Positions 56,961 through 64,000 of a stretch of 64,000 bases of DNA are shown here, piece after piece. The stretch covers positions 6,533,001 through 6,597,000 of the forward strand of contig NZ_CP124747.1 in the NCBI RefSeq assembly GCF_041860085.1, given 5' to 3'. Within the stretch, counting starts at the first letter, position 1, and each line of letters opens with the position of its first letter. The stretch comes from Schlesneria sp. DSM 10557. Its GTDB lineage: Bacteria; Planctomycetota; Planctomycetia; Planctomycetales; Planctomycetaceae. The notes under the pieces are model-generated. The model was given only the letters and a program-made list of their open reading frames with translations. It did not search any database and had not been told where the DNA came from. Made by a program: the position numbers and the translations under genes.

Positions 56961-58417
56961 TTCACATGATCCTTCGGCAGATAGACTCGGAATTGACTTC
57001 CTCGACCGACTTCGGATTGAACGTCAATCCATCCCCCATGCTCGCGCACGATTCCATAAGCAATCGAGAGTCCCAGGCCGGTCCCCTCGCCCACATCTTT
57101 GGTGGTGACAAACGGTTCAAAGACACGGCCACGGATCTCCGGGGGAATGCCATGTCCATTGTCGTCAACACAAATGCAAAAGTAATCAGCAGGTACCGCG
57201 TCACTTGCAGGGGGCGACCGGCGATCTTCGGTCACAGAAATGGCGACTCGCCCCCCGGGATCGGACGCCTGAATGGCGTTGACGACCAGATTCGTCAACA
57301 CCTGCTGAATTTGGCCTGGATCGACACACGCGATCATCGGCTCGGGCGAAGTTCGGACCACCAGATCGACTTCATGCTTGTGGCTGAGCTGGTTGAGGAT
57401 CTGGGACGTCTCTCGCATGATCATTTGCAGGTCAACGTTTGTCCGGTGTGACTTTCCGCTGCGAGAAAAATCGAGCAGATGTCGAATGATCGTTGCCATT
57501 CGTTCCGCTTGGGCTTTAATGATCTGAGCACTTTCGACGATTGCGTCCGGAGCGAGGCGTCCCGACGTGATGAGACTCGCGCGGCCCGTCACGACGTTCA
57601 GGGGAGTACCGAGTTCATGAGCCACACCTGAGGCAAGCTGGCCAACTGTCCGCAGACGATCTGCGTGTCTCAGTTGTTCGATGGTGGCGATGCGGGCATC
57701 CGCTTCCTGCCGAATGCGCTGCTCGGATTCCAGCAGACTTTCGCACATCTGATTCAGCGTGTCAGCCAGTTCGGAAAGTTCGTCGCGACTTCGCAGCTCG
57801 ATCGGCTCGGTCAGATCCCCTGCTCCGACCCGGCGCGCCTTATCGATTAAGCGCTTCAGTGGCCAACCAACCAGCCAGATCCCCAGCAGCAGCGTGACTC
57901 CGATGCTGCCCGCGACAACGATCGCCGTCAGGGCGATCTTTCTGTAGAGAGAAGTGCGGACGAAGTGGTCTGTCATGCTCAGCGGTTCGGTCAACTCCAG
58001 GGCTCCGGGCCGCTGGTCGACATTCACCGAGACGTAGGTCACGAGATACTCGTTTCCATCCGCCGTTCGGTACTGCAGCGTGACCGGCTCACGCAAGGAA
58101 ACCTTGCCGAGGCGCTCGGTCGATGCGTGCGGGCGAAATCGTTCTCCGCTGCGGCCGTCGAGCCACACCCAGCGGATCAGCAGTAATCGCTCCCTCTCAT
58201 TGGCGGCCTGGATCAGGGCAAGTGCGACTTCGGGCCCTTCCCGGCGCCATGCGTCCGCCACCAGTTCTTTCATAGCGCTACCGATACGGTAGGCTTTCCG
58301 TTCCAGCTCGGCACGCAGAAACTTGGACTCACGCTGGACTGACAGATAGGCATCGATCCCCAGAATCACCACGATGAAGGCGATCAGTGCAAAGACGAGT
58401 TTGAATGTCAGTTTCAT
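56945..58417 (-). CDS. membrane sensor histidine kinase
   Basis: 490 residues. First membrane helix ~5-25 ([19 protein letters not shown]), an extracytoplasmic sensor region ~27-158, second helix ~161-185, HAMP ~186-240 and a HisKA domain with phospho-acceptor His267 in [11 protein letters not shown]. The HATPase_c domain carries N-box [15 protein letters not shown] and G-T-G-L-G-L-S. Its partner is the overlapping NtrC-type regulator. The sensor region has no recognised fold. Position next to htrA suggests sensing of envelope damage, by analogy with CpxA or ZraS systems. Confidence 0.94.
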   Translation of the reverse strand: MKLTFKLVFALIAFIVVILGIDAYLSVQRESKFLRAELERKAYRIGSAMKELVADAWRREGPEVALALIQAANERERLLLIRWVWLDGRSGERFRPHASTERLGKVSLREPVTLQYRTADGNEYLVTYVSVNVDQRPGALELTEPLSMTDHFVRTSLYRKIALTAIVVAGSIGVTLLLGIWLVGWPLKRLIDKARRVGAGDLTEPIELRSRDELSELADTLNQMCESLLESEQRIRQEADARIATIEQLRHADRLRTVGQLASGVAHELGTPLNVVTGRASLITSGRLAPDAIVESAQIIKAQAERMATIIRHLLDFSRSGKSHRTNVDLQMIMRETSQILNQLSHKHEVDLVVRTSPEPMIACVDPGQIQQVLTNLVVNAIQASDPGGRVAISVTEDRRSPPASDAVPADYFCICVDDNGHGIPPEIRGRVFEPFVTTKDVGEGTGLGLSIAYGIVREHGGWIDVQSEVGRGSQFRVYLPKDHVKCPAE

Positions 58418-58612
58418 GGCAGTGACGTTCTTCGTCTGGATCGCACGACGGGTTTGTTCGGTCTCTGCCTGATCGAGGCAAAGTCAGCAGAGGCCATTCA
58501 TTTCATGGTGTCGGAGTGGCGCGGGTGGTGCAGGTCGGTCAGCGATGGTGCATTCCATTCTATCGTTGTCCAGGCGGGACATCCCTTCGCTGGTGTATGG
58601 CGTGAAAGAACG

Positions 58613-58645
58613 AAAAAACCCCGACCGGAAATGATTCCGGCGGGG
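58613..58645 (-). terminator. Rho-independent terminator of rplM-rpsI
   Basis: CCCCG-A-CCGGAA (58619-58630) pairs with TTCCGG-CGGGG (58635-58645), an 11-bp stem with one bulged A and loop ATGA. On the minus strand it runs into TTTTTTCGTT. It lies ~58 bases after the rpsI stop and separates the ribosomal operon from the histidine kinase gene. Confidence 0.8.
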
Positions 58646-58702
58646 CCATTCTTGATCAGTCGAACCAGTTCTGTCAAAGCAGAAAGACTGGTCTTGATTG
58701 AT

Positions 58703-59200
58703 TTAGCGTTTCGAGAACTGAGGGCTTCGACGAGCTTTCTTGAAGCCGTATTTCTTTCGTTCGACCATTCGGCTGTCTCGGGTGAGGAAGCCGTTTTCGC
58801 TCAGCAGGCCGTGCAGGCTGGGGTTCATCGCTTCGAGAGCACGAGCGATACCCATGACGACGGCTCCGGTCTGTCCGGTCGTTCCACCGCCGCTGACGCG
58901 GACCCACAGGTCGACCTGTCCGAGCTTTTCAGTCGCACGAAGAGGAGCTTCGATCATCTGCAGGTCACGAATGTTCGTGAAGTAAACTTCGAGTGGGCGG
59001 CCGTTGATTGAAGTGGCGCCGGATCCGGGCTTCAAACGGACGCGGGCGACGGAAGTCTTACGGCGACCGGTACCGATCGCGACCCCTTGCCGATCCAGCT
59101 TGCCGTGAATCTTGACGACAACCGGTTCAGGTGCAACCACCACAGGTTCAGGTGTGGCCGAAAAATTCAGTTCTGGGGAATCAGCAATCGTTTCATCCAT
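58703..59200 (-). CDS. rpsI: 30S ribosomal protein S9
   Basis: About 165 residues from ATG 59200; a TTG at 59215 is possible. The S9 domain begins at ~[17 protein letters not shown] and ends with the conserved [17 protein letters not shown] tail that reaches the P-site tRNA. An N-terminal extension of ~38 residues rich in P, V and E precedes it and is absent from most S9 proteins. It follows rplM, the universal L13-S9 order. Confidence 0.97.
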   Translation of the reverse strand: MDETIADSPELNFSATPEPVVVAPEPVVVKIHGKLDRQGVAIGTGRRKTSVARVRLKPGSGATSINGRPLEVYFTNIRDLQMIEAPLRATEKLGQVDLWVRVSGGGTTGQTGAVVMGIARALEAMNPSLHGLLSENGFLTRDSRMVERKKYGFKKARRSPQFSKR

Positions 59201-59308
59201 CGTATGCTTGCTCAACGGAAGGGTACGGGAAAGTATTCGAAGAAACCGACGTTCTCTGCCGGGACGGGATCACCTGACTCGGCCGTGACCGAAACAGATG
59301 CCGACACC

Positions 59309-59815
59309 TTATTTAGGAAGCAGATGCGACGGCAGTGGTTGTGGTTGTTGGGCCTGGTGGGTGTGATCAGGACCGACGAACAGCTTCAGCTTTGCCAGCA
59401 TGTGGGTAGCGAGAGCGTTCTTGGGGAGCATTCGCTTGACGGCGAGACGCAGGATCTCGGTCGGGTTCTTTTCCCACAGGTCGATCGCAGGAATGGTGCG
59501 CTGACCGCTGGGCCATCCGGTAAACCAGACGTAGCTTTTCTTTGACATCTTGGTCGTGTAGTGCGGATGCTCGCCGTGAGCCATCCGACCGCCGGTGAAG
59601 CGAATTTTGTCCGCGTTCACAACGATGACATAGTCACCGGTGTCGACGTGTGGCGTGTAATCGGGGCGATGCTTGCCCATCAGAACCGTCGCCAACCTTG
59701 TCGCCAGACGACCAACCGTCATACCTTCGGCGTCAACCACAAACCACTTGGCTTGATGATTCCCGCTGGGACTACGATCGGAAGCTTTTAGAAATGTCGT
59801 GCCAGGAGCAATCAC
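59309..59815 (-). CDS. rplM: 50S ribosomal protein L13
   Basis: About 168 residues. The frame opens at GTG 59830, but GTG 59815 has AAGG eight bases upstream. The L13 core W-F-V-V-D-A-E-G-M-T-V-G-R-L-A-T, then G-K-H-R-P-D-Y-T-P-H-V-D-T-G-D-Y-V-I-V-V-N-A and V-K-R-M-L-P-K-N-A-L is complete. A short N-terminal extension and a Q/P/H-rich tail (Q-A-Q-Q-P-Q-P-L-P) are lineage variation. First gene of the rplM-rpsI operon, ~108 bases before S9. Confidence 0.96.
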   Translation of the reverse strand: MIAPGTTFLKASDRSPSGNHQAKWFVVDAEGMTVGRLATRLATVLMGKHRPDYTPHVDTGDYVIVVNADKIRFTGGRMAHGEHPHYTTKMSKKSYVWFTGWPSGQRTIPAIDLWEKNPTEILRLAVKRMLPKNALATHMLAKLKLFVGPDHTHQAQQPQPLPSHLLPK

Positions 59816-59975
59816 AACTACAACCTTCACCCAGATTCACAAATTCAACACAGACACCGACCCAATTTTTTGGGGAACGGGAAATTTAACGACTTCACGC
59901 ATTCCCTTCAACCGTTGGTGTGAACTTTTGTGGCCATATCTTCCGATTGTCACTCGATTTCACTCGATCCAAGTC

Positions 59976-61460
59976 TTAGAGCGTCTTGAGATATTCAAGA
60001 ACGGCCCGCTTCTCTTCGGAGTTCAGCCGATTCGGGAAGAGATGACCCTGAGGGCTTTTCCCCGGTAAACGCGTGTCGAAATACCTTCTCTTTCGGGCGG
60101 GAAGGGTGTCTGCCGCCGGGATTTCGGCGAAGTCGGTCACCTCCAGGCCAACGCGTTCCTCATCATACCCATTCTCCGTCCTTTTCCAGATCTGCGGACG
60201 AGACTCGGGATTCAGGATGTGCCACAAAGTTGGGACAGAGCCATTATGTAAATAAGGCGCACTAGCCCAGATTCCATCCAGAGGAGGGGCCACATAGCCA
60301 ACGGGATCGGTTTCGACGGGATCCGCTCCGAATCGGCTCAGCCAGCCTTGCTTCATCCAGGAACGGTGCTCCGGCGTCAACGCGTTCAATCGCAGCGGAT
60401 CCGTGCCGATTTCGTCAATCGGGACAATCGTCTGCACATATCGAGCGTCGCTGCCGTAGGTTCCATGACACTGCGAGCAATTTTCCCGGAAGACGGCTGC
60501 CCCTTGCTGCGCCAAGTTTTCATCAACGGGGAAGGGGTATTTCGGGGGGGAGAGCGACTCGATCCAGGCGAGGATCTCTTCAAATTCCGGCTCCCATTCC
60601 GTGAGCTGCTGCGGGGAAACCCGGGGAATCAGGATAAACTGCATCAAAGGTCGCGCTGTCTTGGGCGCGAATCCGTCGGCGTAGAGCGACTCTTTCTTGC
60701 GGACGTTCCAGAATGGCGGAGCATCCACGTCATGGTGCTCCAGGCGAGGAAGTTTGCGTGTCAGGTCCACCGACATATCCGGGTTCCGAAAGGCTCCCAG
60801 CGCGATCCCAAAGATGACGGAATTGGTTGTCCCGTCGGTGGTGTTCAGGGGCATCTGGAGCGAGCCGAGATCGAGGTGTGCGAGGGCTTTGCCTAACTGC
60901 AGTTTGGTGGCGCGCACGTCCTCCGTCAGCGTCTGCAGGGCAATGTGGGAATTCGGCAAGCCTGCGTAAGGGACACCCGCGACTTTGCCGCCGTGGCAGG
61001 CGAGGCAGGTCATCGTCCAGTTTCCCTGTTCGTCGACGCGGTATCCCAGGGGTTTTCGGCCGGTTGCGTCGTCCGGATCCAGAGTCAGGCCGTAGTATGA
61101 GAATGTCAGTTTTCGACGTTCCACTGGATCCGCGCTGGCCGCTTTCGAACGCTCAGGTTCTGGCCAGGCCTTCCACAATGCGTCGAATACCTCCTCGTCG
61201 AAATCGGCAGGCAGGTACGAATGTGTTCGCAGGTTACGGTAACCCTGAGAGCCGGGATCGGAAATCTCTGCCCCGCTGGCCAGCGGAGCGAACCCCAGCC
61301 AGATTGCCGACACGAGTCCCGCCGAAATGACCTTGGCGGCGCGGCCGAAAGGGATGGAGGAACGGCGGTGGTTCCTGCGGAGCGGGCGTGATCCAGCTCT
61401 CTGGCACGTGCCCCGGAAAGGTCGAATCCGTTGGATTAGATTTGTATTCACTTTGATCAC
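59976..61460 (-). CDS. exported di-haem cytochrome c, RoxA/MauG-like
   Basis: About 494 residues from GTG 61460 (GGAG nine bases upstream); the true start is uncertain. A signal peptide (VISAGLVSAIWLGFAPLASG) follows a basic stretch. Two haem-c sites are C-L-A-C-H (~150) and C-S-Q-C-H (~327). The segment Y-V-A-P-P-L-D-G-I-W-A-S-A-P-Y-L-H-N-G-S-V-P-T-L-W-H-I-L is the signature of di-haem peroxidase-like proteins such as RoxA (rubber oxygenase) and MauG. Reaction unknown. Isolated from other redox genes, it is separated from rplM by ~145 bp on the same strand. Confidence 0.85.
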   Translation of the reverse strand: MIKVNTNLIQRIRPFRGTCQRAGSRPLRRNHRRSSIPFGRAAKVISAGLVSAIWLGFAPLASGAEISDPGSQGYRNLRTHSYLPADFDEEVFDALWKAWPEPERSKAASADPVERRKLTFSYYGLTLDPDDATGRKPLGYRVDEQGNWTMTCLACHGGKVAGVPYAGLPNSHIALQTLTEDVRATKLQLGKALAHLDLGSLQMPLNTTDGTTNSVIFGIALGAFRNPDMSVDLTRKLPRLEHHDVDAPPFWNVRKKESLYADGFAPKTARPLMQFILIPRVSPQQLTEWEPEFEEILAWIESLSPPKYPFPVDENLAQQGAAVFRENCSQCHGTYGSDARYVQTIVPIDEIGTDPLRLNALTPEHRSWMKQGWLSRFGADPVETDPVGYVAPPLDGIWASAPYLHNGSVPTLWHILNPESRPQIWKRTENGYDEERVGLEVTDFAEIPAADTLPARKRRYFDTRLPGKSPQGHLFPNRLNSEEKRAVLEYLKTL

Positions 61461-61466
61461 AGTCAA

Positions 61467-62025
61467 GTTCTCCCGAGAGCAGGCTCGGAGCCGTTTTTCC
61501 GAGTCACCGTATTCTACAGGAAGTGGGTCCTAAGTTCTCCTTGTCGGTCCTCTGCATCGTACATCCGCTGTTCGGGTTGGTTATTAACCAGACGAAGGCG
61601 AGGTGGGAATTAATCCCGAGAATGGGAGCGTACCACCGGAGAAAAGCCGCTCGTAGTGCTTGGCAAATTGAGAGTTGCGAGACGACCGGGGAGCTCGAAA
61701 TTTTCAGTAAAACATTCCTCATCGTCACGAGGTGTTTTTCCGTGGACATGCTATGATAGTAGGCAGTAACGCTATTGACCCGCCAGATCGGCCAGCAAGC
61801 CCATGTAACAGACTGCAAAGTGGCTCATTAAATTCAGCTGGAAAACGGCCCGCCGACGATTGCTAAATCGATGGCAACGTTTTTGCTCAGCCGAAGCTCT
61901 CAACGTCCGATAAAACCAGGTCAGGTTGATCGGCCGACAGGTGACCCTCTCTCTCAGACTTCCGTGTACATGGATGTAACGGAGACACTCGTGGGGGTCA
62001 GATAAATTTCAGCACTGGAAACCCC
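61467..62025. other. divergent intergenic region with a perfect palindrome
   Basis: About 560 bases between the minus-strand cytochrome gene and the plus-strand transporter. TGGTTA-T-TAACCA at 61578-61590 is a perfect 6-1-6 palindrome and a candidate operator. Short frames on both strands (61504-61818, 61523-61756) have no family support. Confidence 0.4.
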
Positions 62026-63546
62026 TTGATCTCGCTTGTAAAAAAGCACAATCGGCCTCGCGGTTCAAACTCCCCCCGATTCAATCCCGCCTCGTCCCCG
62101 GATGAAACCCCTTCACTGCGATCCCGGGGAGGATTCACAACGTCATCCCCATCGGCGACGACTGCGGTCGCTGCGCCGCCGGCAATTCCCGGCGGCCGCT
62201 CGAATGAAGCTGCTGACGCTTCTCCGATCGAGGCACCCGTCGATCGCGAAACGGCTCCTTCTGCCATCGAAATGGCCACGAACGGACTGGGCCTGAAGCG
62301 GAACCTGCAACTGAGCATCGGTGACGGTTCGTCCTACGGCGTCATGGTGGGGATTGGTGAGACCTATCTGCAGGCCTTCGTCCTGGCGATCGGGATGGGA
62401 GAAGTGTTTGCGGCTCTCATCGCGACGGTGCCACAGCTTGTCGGTAGTCTGCTGCAGTTGGTGTCGCCCGCTGCGATTCGTTTGATCCGCTCGCACAAAT
62501 GGTGGGTCGCGGCGTGTGCCGGGATTCAGGCGCTTTGCTTTCTGCCTCTGATTATTGCGGCATCGACGGGGACAATTTCCCACTCCGCCATTCTCGCGGT
62601 CACCTCACTCTACTGGGCCACCAGTTTGGGAGCGGGACCAGCGTGGAATACGTGGCAAGGGACGATTATTCCTCGGGATATCCGAGCCAAATTTTTCGCA
62701 CGTCGGGCGCGACTCTGCCAGGCAACGACCCTGGCCGGGTTCCTCGGTGGCGGATTCGCATTGCAGTGGGCCCGAGCGCATGGTGTCGATGTTCCCGTCT
62801 TCGCCATCTTGTTCGGCATCGCTCTGGTCTGTCGTCTGGTCTCTACACTCTGTCTGATGTGCCAGAGTGAACCAGCTCCGATTCCGGCAGAAATGCGGTT
62901 TCTTTCGCTGGGCGAGCAATGGGAACGGTTTTCACGTGGGTCCTCAGGTCGGCTGCTTGTTTTCGCCGTCGGAATGCAGGTGGGCGTCTTCGTCGCAGGT
63001 CCGTTCTTCGTTCCTTACATGCTGAAGGAACTGAATTTCCAGTACCATCACTATGCCATTCTGATCGGTGCTTCGTACGTTGCCAAGTTTTTGACCCTTC
63101 GCTTGTGGGGACGGATCGCTCACCGCACTGGGGCTCATCGACTGCTGTGGATCGGATCGCTGGGTCTGATTCCTCTGGCGGGAGGATGGTGCCTCAGTTC
63201 GAACTACGTCTGGCTGTTCGTGCTTCAACTGATTGCAGGAACCGCCTGGGGTGCGTACGAACTGGCCCTGGTGCTCTTGTTCTTCGAAACCATCCAAGAG
63301 TCCGAGCGGACGAGTCTGCTGACGCTGTACAATGTTGCCAACAGCGTCGCACTGGTGGTGGGGTCTCTCATTGGGGCCGTGATTCTCAATGGTCTGGGGA
63401 TCTGTGCGGCGTCGTATCTCTGGGTCTTCGTCGCTTCGACAGCTTTCCGGGCCCTGGCGCTGGTGCTGTTAAAGCGAGTTCCGGTGCCCCGTGCGGAACT
63501 GGAGCGCGCTGCCGCTGTCGTGACACCCCGTCCAGTGAACAGTTGA
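62026..63546 (+). CDS. major facilitator superfamily transporter
   Basis: 506 residues if translated from TTG 62026, or 424 from ATG 62272; neither has a clear ribosome binding site. The first ~80 residues are P/S/A-rich and unlike a membrane protein, so the later start may be correct. From NLQLSIGDGSSYGVMVGIGETYLQAFVLAIG onwards there are about twelve membrane segments with MFS-style loops (R-D-I-R-A-K-F-F-A-R-R-A-R-L, L-W-G-R-I-A-H-R-T-G-A-H-R). Substrate cannot be predicted. Single gene. Confidence 0.8.
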   Translation: MISLVKKHNRPRGSNSPRFNPASSPDETPSLRSRGGFTTSSPSATTAVAAPPAIPGGRSNEAADASPIEAPVDRETAPSAIEMATNGLGLKRNLQLSIGDGSSYGVMVGIGETYLQAFVLAIGMGEVFAALIATVPQLVGSLLQLVSPAAIRLIRSHKWWVAACAGIQALCFLPLIIAASTGTISHSAILAVTSLYWATSLGAGPAWNTWQGTIIPRDIRAKFFARRARLCQATTLAGFLGGGFALQWARAHGVDVPVFAILFGIALVCRLVSTLCLMCQSEPAPIPAEMRFLSLGEQWERFSRGSSGRLLVFAVGMQVGVFVAGPFFVPYMLKELNFQYHHYAILIGASYVAKFLTLRLWGRIAHRTGAHRLLWIGSLGLIPLAGGWCLSSNYVWLFVLQLIAGTAWGAYELALVLLFFETIQESERTSLLTLYNVANSVALVVGSLIGAVILNGLGICAASYLWVFVASTAFRALALVLLKRVPVPRAELERAAAVVTPRPVNS

Positions 63547-63605
63547 TTCCACGGGGGGACTCAGCAGGTTGGGGAATGCACCGACGAACGCCCAGTTGTT
63601 CGTGG

Positions 63606-63645
63606 AAAAAAAGACTCCTGCAAGAAAAATTTTTTCTTGCAGGAG
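63606..63645 (-). terminator. perfect 15-bp inverted repeat, terminator-like on the minus strand
   Basis: CTCCTGCAAGAAAAA (63615-63629), one central T, and TTTTTCTTGCAGGAG (63631-63645) are perfectly complementary. On the minus strand the structure runs into TCTTTTTTT. It lies ~70 bases after the transporter stop and ~50 bases after the end of the doubtful minus-strand frame at 63697, so it may serve both directions. Confidence 0.6.
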
Positions 63646-63696
63646 CACCATGCGTCTGGGGTGGATAACGATGCCGGGAAAAACGAACCCTAGTAA

Positions 63697-63969
63697 TCAC
63701 GCATGGGAAGAATATGTTGCTGCCGGAAGGCAGTTGTCTGAATGCTTATCGCATTTCGACAAGAATTTCATTAGCAATTCCTGCGCCACTCGTTCCTGTT
63801 GAAATAAATCGTGACTCAGCTCTGAATGGGTCTGTCGGTGGCGCGCCGCATAAGGCGATTCGGCGTAAATGATGCGGCAAATTTGAACGTCCGTATCAAG
63901 TTGCCACTTCCGGGAATCACCGTCCGATCCAGGGCTTTCGGCTAGTATAGATCCGGCGTCAGGCGGCAA
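63697..63969 (-). CDS. possible small hypothetical gene at the window end
   Basis: A 90-codon frame from TTG 63969, with later possible starts. The sequence (RIIYAESPYAARHRQTHSEL, LLMKFLSKCDKH) has no recognised family. The terminator-like hairpin just after its stop is the main support. It could equally be non-coding. Confidence 0.25.
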   Translation of the reverse strand: MPPDAGSILAESPGSDGDSRKWQLDTDVQICRIIYAESPYAARHRQTHSELSHDLFQQERVAQELLMKFLSKCDKHSDNCLPAATYSSHA

Positions 63970-64000
63970 TTCTGTTCCGAGTCTCGCGGGGGCTGCAGCC

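Overview
The window looks like a chromosome segment of a Planctomycetota bacterium (Planctomycetaceae-like). Lineage-typical families support this: a DUF1559 pilin-like protein (12461) followed by a small lipoprotein, a PSCyt1/DUF1549/DUF1553 cytochrome paired with a DUF1501 protein (14780-19372), a Ser/Thr kinase with a WD40 tail behind a small ECF sigma factor (40793-44876), a PEP-CTERM protein, and a very large secretin. No rRNA, tRNA or CRISPR array was recognised.

Layout. 0-4.3 kb: a serine hydrolase and two tandem paralogous membrane acyltransferases, all on the minus strand. 4.9-12 kb: a four-gene plus-strand operon of exported membrane protein, ABC ATPase, two-unit ABC-2 permease and HEAT-repeat protein. 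12-19.4 kb: DUF1559 protein, lipoprotein and the cytochrome/DUF1501 pair. 19.7-24.4 kb: a 1546-residue secretin on the minus strand, followed by two strong hairpins. 25-29.9 kb: a 1627-residue UPF1-like helicase with a C-terminal nuclease-like domain, a probable defence gene, starting beside a 13-bp minisatellite at 30031-30232.

30-40.6 kb is an accessory island made of fragments. It holds an ISAs1 transposase remnant, a 5'-truncated zinc-ribbon ORF, an AT-rich ADP-ribosyltransferase-like gene, the last codons of an AlkB dioxygenase, DUF5990, NUDIX and DUF1643 genes, a RAYT (REP-associated tyrosine transposase), a phage-type gene, small immunity-like genes and a PEP-CTERM gene. Several pieces occur twice: a 129-bp gene tail, the RAYT 3' end and a ~130-bp inverted repeat. 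A short motif, TGTCAAC-N5-ATGCTGTGTCCC, and relatives recur next to broken gene ends.

40.8-64 kb is core-like: kinase/ECF pair, glutaredoxin-like membrane protein, M20 amidohydrolase, OleC-like ligase, gyrA, a VOC protein, htrA, a sigma54-type two-component system, rplM-rpsI, a di-heme cytochrome and an MFS transporter. The clearest regulatory circuit is the histidine kinase/NtrC-type regulator pair (55581-58417) beside htrA. A GG-N10-GC sigma54 promoter lies 84 bp upstream of the htrA start, and two GGGG-N7-CCCC palindromes lie 140-190 bp further upstream, as enhancer sites for such a regulator would. I infer that this pair controls the periplasmic protease.
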